23,808 nucleotides of DNA from contig CAKOVX010000012.1 of NCBI GenBank assembly GCA_934122155.1, forward strand, positions 1 through 23,808. The letters run 5' to 3'. Of the stretch, positions 1 to 8,500 are shown in pieces; within the stretch, counting starts at the first letter, position 1; each line of letters starts with the position of its first letter. The position numbers and the translations under genes are program-made. The notes under the pieces were generated by a model. It saw only the letters and a program-made list of their open reading frames with translations, was not told where the DNA came from and did no database searches. This DNA is from an uncultured Clostridia bacterium. GTDB lineage: Bacteria > Bacillota > Clostridia > TANB77 > CAG-508.

Positions 1-1
1 A

Positions 2-379
2 GTATTAACAATAAAACAACCTTGGGCAACACTAATAATGCAAGGAGATAAAAGATTTGAATTTAGAAGTTGGCAAGCTAAATATAGAGGAGATTTATTA
101 ATACATGCAGGAAAAGGAATAGATAAAGAAGCAATGAATAGATTAGCAAAATATATTCCGGAAGATATGCCAACTGGGAAAATATTAGGAAAAGTAACAT
201 TAGTAGATTGTGTGAAAATGTCAACAGAATTTAAAGAGATGTTATTAAAAGAAAATAAAGATATATACACAGATAGTTCTTTTAAAGAAAATTATGGTTG
301 GCAACTAGAAAATGTAGAAGTATTTGATAAACCAATAGAAGAAAAAGGTAAATTGAGTTTATGGAAATATGAAATATAA
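2..379 (+). CDS. ASCH domain protein, 5' truncated by the window edge
   Basis: The frame is open from base 2 and ends at TAA 377-379; the first internal ATG is at 38, but the upstream residues VLTIKQPWATLI clearly belong to the protein. The sequence matches the N-terminal ASCH pattern: LTIKQPWA, then KRFEFRSW about a dozen residues later, YRGDLLIHAGK, and a later GKVTLVDCV strand. ASCH domains are small PUA-like folds thought to bind RNA or modified nucleotides; a few are N4-acetylcytidine amidohydrolases. The substrate here cannot be told. Only a few N-terminal residues are probably missing, so the protein would be about 127 aa. No partner gene is visible on this side. Family call is firm, function is not. 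Confidence 0.8.
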   Translation, partial: VLTIKQPWATLIMQGDKRFEFRSWQAKYRGDLLIHAGKGIDKEAMNRLAKYIPEDMPTGKILGKVTLVDCVKMSTEFKEMLLKENKDIYTDSSFKENYGWQLENVEVFDKPIEEKGKLSLWKYEI

Positions 380-539
380 AACAAAATATTCCCAAATTTT
401 ACAAATAATGATATAATAAAAAATGTAACCAATAGAAATAAATAATAAAGAGCTAATATAAGAAAATTTAGATTAATAAAATCACAAGCCTTAGATATTT
501 GATAAAATAAAAAAGAGCCAAATAGAAAGGAAATTAATT

Positions 540-658
540 ATGAATTTTTTAGAGTTAGCAAAAGAAAGATATTCATGCAGAAGTTTTGCAAAAAAAGAAG
601 TTGAGAGGGAAAAGATAAAAAAACTATAGAAGAAATCACATATTGGAATGAAATATAG
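540..658 (+). pseudogene. Nitroreductase-family relic with internal deletion
   Basis: An ATG at 540 after AGAAAGGAAAT opens a 29-codon frame (MNFLELAKERYSCRSF, then KKEVEREKIKKL) ending at TAG 627-629. This is the typical N-terminus of a NfnB/nitroreductase-family flavoenzyme, including the RYSCRSF segment that contacts FMN in the family. Immediately after, in another frame, 626-658 reads IEEITYWNEI and a stop, resembling the usual C-terminal tail of these proteins (EEI-aromatic-N at the extreme end). The roughly 130-150 residues between are absent. I infer an internal deletion that joined the two ends out of frame. The terminator directly downstream (662-692) survives. The N-terminal match is strong, the C-terminal match is short. 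Confidence 0.6.
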
Positions 659-661
659 CAT

Positions 662-692
662 AAAACCGAATGAGTTAATTCATTTGGTTTTT
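662..692 (+). terminator. Rho-independent terminator of the former nitroreductase gene
   Basis: Arms AAACCGAATGA and TCATTTGGTTT pair over 11 bp with one G-U pair and a short loop, followed by a T run on the plus strand. Confidence 0.65.
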
Positions 693-736
693 ACTATACA
701 ATGAAAACAAGATTCTTTCAACTATATCAAAGTCCA

Positions 737-1072
737 TTATCTTATAATAATATGCTTAAAATATTGTTCTTGAAATTCGGTTAAAGTTTCAATAGCGGAA
801 TCATCATAATTTTTACCATCTGGTACAATTATTAGTTTGTCATCATTATCATTTGTCCTGTGAATTATAGCAATACACTTGCCCTCAAAATTTTCAACAG
901 GTTCGAAAACACCAAGCAAATAGCAATCTAATTCTTCGCCATCTCCACTAATTGTATTTGGAACAAAACCATAATTAACTGGGTATATAAATCCATGCTT
1001 TGGGTGTTTGCTTCCTAAAGGTCTATCAATTTCAATTTTTAAAACTTTTCCTAAATAATCATTAACTTTCAT
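737..1072 (-). CDS. Short inorganic pyrophosphatase-family protein
   Basis: A 111-aa protein starting MKVNDYLGKVLKIEIDRPLG, with TAGGAG eight bases before its ATG. SKHPKHGFIYPVNYGFVPNT matches the family-I soluble pyrophosphatase block that carries substrate-binding Lys and Tyr residues, and GDGEELDCYLLG corresponds to the D-x-D-P-x-D signature with the middle Asp replaced by Glu. The full family is about 170 aa or more; this short form, ending just after the FQEQYF helix, resembles a version I know from other Firmicutes. Such proteins are annotated as inorganic pyrophosphatases, but the shortened core and altered signature leave PPi hydrolysis unproven. It is a single gene read toward the nitroreductase relic. 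Confidence 0.8.
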   Translation of the reverse strand: MKVNDYLGKVLKIEIDRPLGSKHPKHGFIYPVNYGFVPNTISGDGEELDCYLLGVFEPVENFEGKCIAIIHRTNDNDDKLIIVPDGKNYDDSAIETLTEFQEQYFKHIIIR

Positions 1073-1158
1073 AATACGCTCCTAAAAATATTATATCACA
1101 ATTGAATAAACAATAAAACTATGGGAATAATAAAAATAATGTGAAACTTTTGTGAATT

Positions 1159-1185
1159 TTAGCACTCTACTATTGACACTGCTAA
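1159..1185 (+). promoter_or_regulatory. CIRCE operator (HrcA binding site)
   Basis: TTAGCACTC, nine bases, then CACTGCTAA. The CIRCE consensus is TTAGCACTC-N9-GAGTGCTAA, so only two positions of the right arm differ. It overlaps the -35 box of the hsp20 promoter, the classical position for HrcA repression. Confidence 0.85.
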
Positions 1186-1200
1186 AAATAGAGATATAAT
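1173..1200 (+). promoter_or_regulatory. Housekeeping promoter of hsp20
   Basis: TTGACA at 1173-1178 and TATAAT at 1195-1200, 16-base spacer. The -35 lies within CIRCE, so HrcA binding would block RNA polymerase. Confidence 0.85.
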
Positions 1201-1206
1201 ATAACC

Positions 1207-1297
1207 GAAATTGATAAAGAAAATTTATCAAAAAGTACATATGTGCCACTCCCATCAAGTGTCAACACATAAATATAATTTTAAGGAGTTGATTTTT
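1207..1297 (+). other. Structured 5' leader of hsp20
   Basis: The predicted transcript begins near 1207. Close to its 5' end is a perfect 8-bp hairpin (TTGATAAA 1211-1218 with TTTATCAA 1224-1231, loop GAAAA). Further on, ACTCC at 1248-1252 is exactly complementary to GGAGT of the Shine-Dalgarno region (1285-1289). The ribosome site could therefore be masked at low temperature, as in known hsp20 RNA thermometers. Pairings are seen by eye; the thermometer role is inference. Confidence 0.4.
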
Positions 1298-1714
1298 ATG
1301 ATGATGATACCAAGAAGACGTGATTTTGATCTATTAGACGACATGTTCGGAGATGTATTTTTCAACGAGGGAGAAAGCAAATTAATGAAGACAGACATCA
1401 AGGAGAAAAAGGATGAATATATTATAGACATTGATTTGCCAGGTTATGAAAAAGAAGGCATTAAATTAAATATTCAAGACGGATATTTAACAGTACATGC
1501 AACAGTTAATAAAGAAGAAAAGGATGAAGAAAAAGGTAAATTTGTACGTAAAGAAAGATATTCAGGAGAGTGTTCAAGAAGCTTTTATGTTGGAGAAAAC
1601 GTAACAGAGAATGAAATTAAAGCTAAATTCAAAAACGGAACACTTACAATAGAAATTCCTAAAAAAGAAGAAAAGAAAGAATTGCCTGAAAAAAAATATA
1701 TTCCAATAGAATAA
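1298..1714 (+). CDS. hsp20: Small heat-shock protein, Hsp20/alpha-crystallin family
   Basis: ATP-independent cytoplasmic holdase that binds unfolding proteins and forms oligomers. The ATG at 1298 is nine bases after AAGGAG; a TTG at 1211 in the same frame is rejected because it lies in the leader hairpin and has no ribosome site. The 138-aa protein has a short N-terminal arm (MMMIPRRRDFDLLDDMF), an alpha-crystallin domain from about residue 32 to 125 with DEYIIDIDLPG near its start and the diagnostic FKNGTLTIEIPK near its end, and a lysine-rich tail whose IPIE is a variant of the I-x-I/V anchoring motif. The CIRCE site in its promoter indicates HrcA control. It is monocistronic, with its own terminator. 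Confidence 0.95.
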   Translation: MMMIPRRRDFDLLDDMFGDVFFNEGESKLMKTDIKEKKDEYIIDIDLPGYEKEGIKLNIQDGYLTVHATVNKEEKDEEKGKFVRKERYSGECSRSFYVGENVTENEIKAKFKNGTLTIEIPKKEEKKELPEKKYIPIE

Positions 1715-1723
1715 TCAAAAAAA

Positions 1724-1750
1724 CCTCATATTAAATATATGAGGCTTTTA
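1724..1750 (+). terminator. Terminator of hsp20
   Basis: Perfect 8-bp stem CCTCATAT / ATATGAGG with a 5-base loop, followed by CTTTTACTTT. Confidence 0.8.
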
Positions 1751-1757
1751 CTTTATA

Positions 1758-1766
1758 TGATATAAT
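1758..1766 (+). promoter_or_regulatory. Extended -10 promoter of the Nudix gene
   Basis: TGATATAAT is a full extended -10 (TGnTATAAT); no good -35 is visible at the right spacing, which such promoters tolerate. It lies 28 bases before the ATG. Confidence 0.6.
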
Positions 1767-1793
1767 GTAAAAATATTAAAGGAGGGGAAATTG

Positions 1794-2261
1794 ATGGATA
1801 TTACAATTGATGTTGGTGGTTACAAATTAAATGTAAGAGCAGGTGTAGTTATAATACACAATAACAAAATCTTATTACACAGAAATGTAAACTCAGATCA
1901 TTATGCAATGATTGGCGGAAGAGTTGAAATCGGTGAAAACTCAGAGCATACAATAAAAAGAGAAGTACAAGAAGAATTAGGAAAAGAAATTGAAATAACA
2001 GGTTATGTATCAACAGTAGAGAACTTTTTTGAAATGAAAGGTGCAAAATATCATGAGATAATGTTCATATACAAAGCAGAATTTGTAAATGATGAAGACA
2101 AGAAAACAGAAGACACATTACAAAATATAGAGGGAAAAGATTATTTACAATATGAGTGGATTGACTTAGGTAAAATAGATGAATATCCATTAAGACCAGA
2201 TGTACTAAAGGAAGTACTAAAAGAAAATAAATTTCCAGTACATAAAATAAATATTGATTAA
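1794..2261 (+). CDS. Nudix hydrolase
   Basis: Nudix enzymes hydrolyse nucleoside diphosphates linked to another moiety. The Nudix box is complete at residues 42-63 (G-x5-E-x7-REVQEELG), with catalytic glutamates in REVQEELG. A GGAGG site lies eight bases before ATG 1794; the TTG three bases earlier is too close to it. The 155-aa protein has a beta strand before the box (AGVVIIHNNKILLHR), and the later YEWIDLGKIDEYPLRPDVLKE resembles the C-terminal part of 8-oxo-dGTP/ADP-ribose-type Nudix proteins of Firmicutes. Substrate cannot be read from the sequence. It has its own promoter and a strong terminator, so it is probably transcribed alone. Confidence 0.92.
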   Translation: MDITIDVGGYKLNVRAGVVIIHNNKILLHRNVNSDHYAMIGGRVEIGENSEHTIKREVQEELGKEIEITGYVSTVENFFEMKGAKYHEIMFIYKAEFVNDEDKKTEDTLQNIEGKDYLQYEWIDLGKIDEYPLRPDVLKEVLKENKFPVHKINID

Positions 2262-2268
2262 TAAAAAG

Positions 2269-2311
2269 AAAAATAGCAATGATAGAAAAAAGTAAAATCA
2301 TTGCTATTTTT
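2269..2311 (+). terminator. Strong terminator after the Nudix gene
   Basis: A perfect 15-bp stem, AAAAATAGCAATGAT at 2269-2283 with ATCATTGCTATTTTT at 2297-2311, with flanking A and T runs; it could act on both strands. Confidence 0.85.
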
Positions 2312-2569
2312 ATGAAAAAAAATATAAAGGTAAGTTATATAGAAAGATAACTTAAGATAAAGACTAAAACGTTCTAGTTAACATAAGTATAACATGAAAT
2401 GCATGTCGAAAAAAATAGAAACTTGTCAAATAGGCTAAAAAACTTCAAAAAATCAAAAAAAAATAGCAAAAAAACTTGCAAAAAATGGAAATTTACAATA
2501 TAATTTCAACATATTAAATTCTAATAATTATTATTTCAAAAAAATTTATTCTAAAGGAGATTTCAAAAA
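2312..2569 (+). other. A+T-rich gap upstream of yifB
   Basis: No coding frame is supported. Two small hairpins are visible (TAAGTTAT 2331-2338 with ATAACTTA 2347-2354; ACATG/CATGT around 2390-2405), then A-rich tracts and the promoter at 2476-2504. No known riboswitch was recognised. Confidence 0.5.
2476..2504 (+). promoter_or_regulatory. Promoter of the yifB-dprA-yraN operon
   Basis: TTGCAA 2476-2481, 17-base spacer, TATAAT 2499-2504; transcription would start about 60 bases before the yifB ATG. Confidence 0.75.
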
Positions 2570-4108
2570 ATGTTATCAATTACAAAAAGTATGGCCTTGC
2601 ATGGACTAGAAGGCTTTTTAATTGACGTGCAAGTTGACATTTCAAGTGGTATGCCATCATGGGATGTTGTTGGGCTTCCAGATGTTAGTGTAAAAGAAGC
2701 AAAAGAGAGAGTAAGAACAGCAATAAAAAATTCAGGTTATGAATTATTTAGTAGAAAAATAGTTGTAAATTTAGCACCGGCAAATATAAAAAAGGAAGGC
2801 TCAATATTTGATCTGCCAATTGCTGTGGGAATTTTAAAAAGTTTAGAAGTTATAACACAAACTCAGAATGACGATATTTTAATGATAGGAGAATTATCAT
2901 TAAATGGTAGTTTAAACCCAATAAATGGAGCATTACCAATATGTATTGAGGCTAAAAAACAAGGAATAAAGAGAATAATTTTACCAAAACAAAACGAAAA
3001 AGAAGCCTCTATAATTGATGGAATGGAAATACTAGGTGCAAATGATTTGGGTGAAGTGGTTCAATATCTAAATGGAGATATAAAAATAGAAAGTTCATCA
3101 ACAAATTGGGAAGATTGTTTGAAATTAGGAAAAGAAAAAATATTAGACTTTGCAGATGTAAAAGGACAAGAGAGTGTAAAAAGAGCAGTTGAAATAGCAG
3201 CAGCTGGACGGACATAATTGTCTTTTGATTCGGTTCACCAGGCTCACGGCAAGACGATGATAGCAAGAAGAATACCGTCAATATTACCAGACTTAACTTT
3301 TGAAGAGGCTTTAGAAATTACCAAAATTCATAGTATTGCAGGAACTTTAAAACAAGATACACCAATAATTACAACAAGACCATTTCGTTCACCACATCAT
3401 ACAATATCTGGAGTATCTTTAGTAGGTGGAGGCAGAATACCAAAACCAGGCGAAATAAGTTTAGCTCATTATGGAGTGCTATTTTTAGATGAATTACCAG
3501 AGTTCAATCAACACTCATTAGAAGTGTTAAGAGGACCGTTAGAAGATGGAATTGTAACAATAAGCCGAGTAAATGGAAGTTTTACATATCCATGTGAGTT
3601 TATGTTTGTATCATCAATGAATCCATGTCCATGCGGATTTTATGGTTCAGTAGACAAAGAATGTACATGTACACCACAAGCAATATCAAAATATATGGGC
3701 AAAATTAGTGGACCATTATTAGACAGAATTGACATACAAATAGAAGTAAGCCCTGTAAAATATGAGAAACTAGGCAATGATGAAATGCCAGAAGGTTCAG
3801 AAACAATCAAGAAAAGAGTAAACACTGCAAGAAAAATTCAAATAGAAAGATATAAACAAGAAAATATTTATTCAAACTCTAGTTTAACACCAAAATTAAT
3901 TTCAAAATATTGCAAATTAGACAGTGAAGGAAAGAAAATATTACAAACAGCATTTGAAAAAATGGGACTAAGTGCAAGAGCCTATGGCAGAATTTTAAAA
4001 GTAGCGAGAACAATTGCAGATTTAGACAATTGTGAAAGCATTCAAAAAACACACATTGCAGAAGCAATACAATACAGAAGCCTAGACAAAAAGTATTGGA
4101 AGAATTAG
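2570..4108 (+). CDS. comM: YifB/ComM AAA+ ATPase, interrupted by three +1 shifts in the P-loop
   Basis: ComM-family (Mg-chelatase-like) AAA+ proteins are hexameric branch-migration helicases used when transformed DNA is integrated. Start ATG 2570 follows AAAGGAG. Residues 1-170 are the N-terminal ComM domain (SMALHGLEG, SGMPSWDVVGLPD, LAPANIKKEG). The P-loop follows at about 213-228, Walker B LFLDE near 303-307, then NPCPCGFYG with a CTC zinc-type cluster and the C-terminal MgChel domain. As written, the frame hits TAA at 3215-3217 and reopens at 3218. Removing one C at each of 3209, 3231 and 3247 gives GGHNCLLIGSPGSGKT, a canonical Walker A, and one 511-aa protein, the family's usual length. 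Everything else is intact, which argues against an old pseudogene. dprA follows 11 bases on. Confidence 0.85.
3206..3250 (+). other. Cluster of three CGG +1 recoding sites in the Walker A motif
   Basis: Three single C residues (3209, 3231, 3247) each stand directly before an in-frame glycine codon (GGA, GGT, GGC). The zero-frame codon at each is CGG once the previous shift is accepted. Together they add three bases, so the frame downstream equals the frame upstream, but the zero frame contains a stop between them. Either +1 recoding at CGG or consensus error; see findings. Confidence 0.6.
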
Positions 4109-4119
4109 AGGAAAGAAGT

Positions 4120-4953
4120 ATGAAAATTTTATCTAAAACAAATAAATTTTATCCCAAACGCTTGCTAAATATCCACAACCCACCATCAAAACTTTATGTA
4201 GAAGGAAATTACGAGTTATTAAATTCAAATTCAATAGCAATAGTAGGAACAAGAAAATGTACAGAATATGGCAAAAAATATTCTGCAAAATTTGCAAAAG
4301 AATTATCACAAAAAGGAATGTGCATTGTAAGCGGATTAGCAATTGGAATAGATACTACAGCACATATAAATTCAATGGAAGAATTAGGCAAAACAATAGC
4401 AGTAATAGGAAGCGGATTTAAACACATATATCCTGAAGAAAATGAATGGCTATTCCACAAAATAATAGAAAATGGTGGATGTGTTGTATCTGAATATCAT
4501 CCAAATAAGGAAAAAGACATGGCAAATTTTCCAGCAAGAAATCGTATAATAAGTGGACTGGCTCTAGGCGTATTAGTAGTTGAAGCGCCATACAGAGGTG
4601 GAAGTACAATTACAGCAAAACATGCAAGATTTCAAGGAAAAGAAGTATTTTGCATACCAAATAGATTAGATGAATCAGCAGGATATAGTACAAATTTGCT
4701 AATACAAAATGGTGCAAATTTAGTAATGGAACCGGATGACATATTACAATATTATGATTTGCAACCAGAAATTTCAATACCAAAAGAATATGAAGAAATA
4801 TATAATTTAGTAAACATACAACCGATTTCAGCAAACGAAATATGCAAAATAACAGGTAAAAAAATATCCGAAATAATGCAAATATTATTTATGCTCGAAT
4901 TAGATGGATATATAAAATGTGTAGCAGGAAATAAATATATAAAAAAGGAATGA
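4120..4953 (+). CDS. dprA: DNA-processing protein DprA
   Basis: DprA binds incoming single-stranded DNA during natural transformation and loads RecA on it. ATG 4120 is eight bases after GAGG; an upstream in-frame TTG at 4096 overlaps the end of yifB and lacks a ribosome site. The 277-aa protein has a short N-terminal segment, then the Rossmann-like DprA core: SIAIVGTRKCTEYG, SGLAIGIDTTAH, IAVIGSGFKHIYPEEN, FPARNRIISGLA and EAPYRGGSTITAKHA are all diagnostic. A C-terminal winged-helix-like segment follows (about residues 215-277). It is co-transcribed with comM upstream and yraN four bases downstream, a gene order common in Firmicutes. Confidence 0.95.
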   Translation: MKILSKTNKFYPKRLLNIHNPPSKLYVEGNYELLNSNSIAIVGTRKCTEYGKKYSAKFAKELSQKGMCIVSGLAIGIDTTAHINSMEELGKTIAVIGSGFKHIYPEENEWLFHKIIENGGCVVSEYHPNKEKDMANFPARNRIISGLALGVLVVEAPYRGGSTITAKHARFQGKEVFCIPNRLDESAGYSTNLLIQNGANLVMEPDDILQYYDLQPEISIPKEYEEIYNLVNIQPISANEICKITGKKISEIMQILFMLELDGYIKCVAGNKYIKKE

Positions 4954-4957
4954 TATT

Positions 4958-5314
4958 ATGATAAATCAAAGGCAAGAGTTAGGAAAAGAGGGAGAAGATT
5001 TTGCAACAAATTATTTACAAAAACAGGGATATGAAATTATAGACAGAAACTTTGAATGTAAACAAGGAGAAATAGACATTATTGCAAAAGACAAGAACGA
5101 GTATGTGTTCATTGAAGTAAAAACAAGGCAAAACTTTCACTATGGAATGCCATGTGAAGCAGTAGACGAAAGAAAACAAAAACACATATGGAACGCAACA
5201 AGATATTACATATATTCACATAAGTTAGAAAATCAATATATAAGAATAGATGTAATAGAAATTTATAAAAGAAAAGATAAATTTTACTTGAATCATATTA
5301 AGCAAATTAAATGA
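4958..5314 (+). CDS. yraN: YraN/UPF0102 family endonuclease-like protein
   Basis: A 118-aa protein with the UPF0102 pattern: LGKEGEDFATNYLQKQGYEI, then NFECKQGEIDIIAKDKN and VFIEVKTRQ. The E-x-D plus E-x-K arrangement matches the PD-(D/E)XK nuclease core (catalytic Glu, Asp, Glu and Lys all present). Its physiological role is not well established; conserved linkage with dprA and comM suggests DNA handling. ATG 4958 has AAGGA eight bases before and begins four bases after dprA stops, so translation may be coupled. It is the last gene of the operon; the tracrRNA promoter begins three bases after its stop. Confidence 0.92.
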   Translation: MINQRQELGKEGEDFATNYLQKQGYEIIDRNFECKQGEIDIIAKDKNEYVFIEVKTRQNFHYGMPCEAVDERKQKHIWNATRYYIYSHKLENQYIRIDVIEIYKRKDKFYLNHIKQIK

Positions 5315-5317
5315 TAT

Positions 5318-5346
5318 TTGACAAAAGTTAAATTGAATGCTAAAAT
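5318..5346 (+). promoter_or_regulatory. Promoter of the tracrRNA
   Basis: TTGACA 5318-5323, 17-base spacer, TAAAAT 5341-5346; predicted start near 5353, about ten bases before the anti-repeat. Confidence 0.8.
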
Positions 5347-5352
5347 AAAAAT

Positions 5353-5452
5353 GCACTAAAAATTATATCATATCAAAACTTAGAAGGTTACTATAATAAA
5401 CCGAGAGTGCGAAGTTCGCCCTATATCTTTTAGATATAGGGTATCTTCTTGC
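5353..5452 (+). ncRNA. tracrRNA of the type II CRISPR system
   Basis: Bases 5362-5397 match the array consensus (plus-strand sense) at 32 of 36 positions: the first 25 are identical, three (26-28) form an unpaired bulge, seven match again, and the last is a G-U pair. This RNA would therefore anneal to the minus-strand crRNA repeat as an anti-repeat with a bulge where RNase III cleavage is usual. The tail has a small hairpin GCGA/TCGC at 5409-5419 and a 9-bp terminal hairpin (CCCTATATC 5419-5427 with GATATAGGG 5433-5441) followed by TATCTTCTT. The order anti-repeat, short hairpin, strong terminal hairpin resembles type II-C tracrRNAs. The 3' end is approximate. Confidence 0.88.
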
Positions 5453-5472
5453 CTAAATAAAAATGACAAATT

Positions 5473-5501
5473 TTGACAATTATATATAGCCATGATAAAA
5501 T
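5473..5501 (+). promoter_or_regulatory. Promoter of cas9
   Basis: TTGACA 5473-5478, 17-base spacer, TAAAAT 5496-5501; start near 5508, leaving a short leader before GGAGG at 5522-5526. cas9 can thus be transcribed independently of the tracrRNA. Confidence 0.8.
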
Positions 5502-5532
5502 ACTTATGTCAAACTTGATCTGGAGGTATAAA

Positions 5533-8500
5533 ATGAGATATATAATTGGACTAGATGTTGGAATTGCAGCAGTCGGTTGGGCAGTGATAAACAAAGATAA
5601 AAATAGAATTGAAGATTTAGGAGTCAGAATATTTAAAAAAGCAGAAGAACCAGATGGAAAGTCGTTAAATTTAGCGAGAAGAGAAGCAAGAGGAAGTAGA
5701 AGAAGAATTAGAAGAAGAGCAACAAGAATGAAAAAGGTAAAAGAGTTGCTAGTTAAGTATAATTTAGTTTCAGAAAAAGAACTAGAAACATTATATGTAA
5801 TTACAGAAACAACACCAGATGTATATGAATTAAGAGCAAAAGGTTTAGACCGATTGTTAAGTAGACAAGAGTTTGCAAGAGTGTTAACAAATATTGCAAA
5901 ACGAAGAGGATATAAGTCAAACAGAAAGATTGATGAAGAAGACAAAGAAGTTGGAAAGTTAAGCAAAGGAACAATTGAAAATAAAAGAATTTTACAAGAA
6001 AAAGGTTATAGAACAATAGGTGAAATGTTCTATAAAGATGAAAAATTCGAGTATAATAAAAGAAACAAGGCCGGAGAGTATAATAATACTGTGCTTAGAA
6101 GTATGTTAATAGACGAAGTTCATACTTTATTTGAAATGCAAAGAAAATTTAAAAGTAAGTTTGCAAATGAAGAGTTTGAAAAAGAGTATGTAGAAGTTAT
6201 GACATACCAAAAACCATATATCACACCAGAATTACTAGAAAAAATGCTTGGAAAATGTACTTTTGAAAAAGGTGAGCAAAGAGCACCTAAAAATAGTTAT
6301 ACATTTGAAAGATTTATGCTATTACAAAAAGTAAATAACTTAAACATTTATATAAATGGTGCGAAGGTAGAAATACCTCAGGAAAAGAAAAAGGAAATAA
6401 TAGAATTAGCATATAAACAAGCAGAAATAAAATATACACAATTAAGAAAAAAATTGGAATTACCAATAGAGGCAAGATTTGCAGACTTAAATTACCAAGT
6501 TAAAAGAACTGAAGAAGATTCAGAAGAAAACCTTTTAAAAGAGATTGAAGATAAAAAGTTTGTAAAGTTAGAAGGTTGGCATAAAATCAGATTGGCACTA
6601 AAAGAAAACAAAGACAAGTTTGAAAAGATTGAAAAGAATCCAGAATTACAAAATATTATTGCAGATTCACTAGTTAGAAATAAAACTGATGAAACAATAA
6701 AGAAATATTTAGAAAAAAGCAATATAGATGAAGAAATAATAAATGCCATATTAAACATAAACTTTACAAAATTTGGTCATTTATCATATAAAGCAATGAA
6801 TAAAATAATTCCAGAATTAGAAAAAGGCTTAACATATGATAAAGCATGTAAAAATGTTGGTTATGAGTTTAAAGGAAGAAAAAATGAATTGCAATATAAA
6901 CTTCCACCAGTAACAGAACTAGAAGATGAAATATCAAATTCAGTAGTATTAAGAGCAGTTTCACAAACTAGAAAGGTTATAAATGCAATTATAGACAAGT
7001 ATGGTTCGCCAACAGCTATTTATATTGAAACAGCAAGAGAGCTTTCAAAACCTTATGATGAAAGAATGAAAATAGAAAAAGGACAAAAGGAAAATGCAGC
7101 TAATAATGACAAAATAAAAGAATATATAAAAGAAACATTTGGATTTGATCCTAAGCCATTTGATATTGTAAAAATGAAACTTTGGAGAGAACAAAATGGA
7201 AAATGTGCATATTCAAGCAAACCAATTCCTGCTGAGAGATTATATGAAGAAAATTTTGTACAAGTAGATCATATAATTCCTTTTTCTAGATGTTTTGACG
7301 ATAGCTATCAAAATAAAGTATTAGTATTAACAGCTGAAAATCAAAAGAAAAAAGAAAGAACACCATTTGAATATTTTGGAGAAGAAAAAGAAAGATGGCA
7401 TCAATTTGAGGAATTTGTTAATTTAGCTTACAAATTTAACACTAGAAAAAAGGAAAATTTATTGATTAAAAACTTTAATGAAGAAAAATCGAAAGAATGG
7501 ATACAAAGAAATATAAATGATACAAAGTACATATCAAAATTTATGTATAATTATATAGCCAATAACTTGAAATTTGCAGACAGTGAGTCAAAGAGAAAAG
7601 TATATAATATAAATGGACAAGCTACATCAATTTTAAGGCACTATTGGGGATTAAAAAAGGATAGAGAAGAATCTGACAAACACCATGCGCAAGATGCTGT
7701 TATAATAGCATGTGCAACAAATAAAAATATAAAGAAAATATCTGATTATAGTAGAAGAAAACTATTATACAAAAATAATGAAATTATTGATGAAGAAACA
7801 GGAGAAATTATCAACAAAAAATACAATATTGATATTTCAATAAAAGAGCCTTGGCCTAAATTTAGAGAAGAAGTAGAAGCAAGAATGGAAGATGCGGATA
7901 ATAATGGACAATTATATGCATTAGTTAATGGAAATTTTACAAACTATGATGATGTTGATATAACTCAGATTAGACCAATTTTTACATCAAGAATGCCAGA
8001 GAGAAAAATTACAGGAAGGGCACACAAGGATACTATGCGTTCTCAAAAATTTATACAACAAGGTCAAAACTTTACAGTAGTAAAAAAGCCATTAAAAGCT
8101 ATATCAAAACAGGAGATTGAAGGAATTATAAATAATTCTGATTTCAAAAATTTATATTTAAGTGATAAAAAGTTATATGATGATATTTATCAAAAAATGA
8201 AAGAAGCGGATTTTAAAGCAGAAAAAGCATTTGCAGATGAATATAGAAAATATAGTAAAAATGGAAATAGTCCTATTGTAAGGAGTATAAAAGTTCCATC
8301 AGCGGGAGTAACGGGAGTAAAATTAAAAAATGGAGCAATCGCTGATAATGCTAATATGGTTAGAGTGGATGTATTTGAAAAAGATAATAAAAATTATTTA
8401 GTTCCTATATATGTATCAGATTTTGTAAAAAATAAATTACCCAATAAAGCAATAGTTCAGAGCAAACCAGAGGGACAATGGATAGAGATGACCAAAGAAT

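Noticed and set aside
3206..3250. yifB read as an ordinary pseudogene or as two separate genes
   Set aside because: Three identical single-C insertions with no other damage, the frame restored downstream, and the same type of event in two other genes fit recoding or a systematic artefact better than decay.
5473..5532. TTG start for cas9, adding 20 residues
   Set aside because: That TTG is part of the TTGACA promoter box, with no ribosome site; ATG 5533 has GGAGG and gives the standard Cas9 N-terminus.
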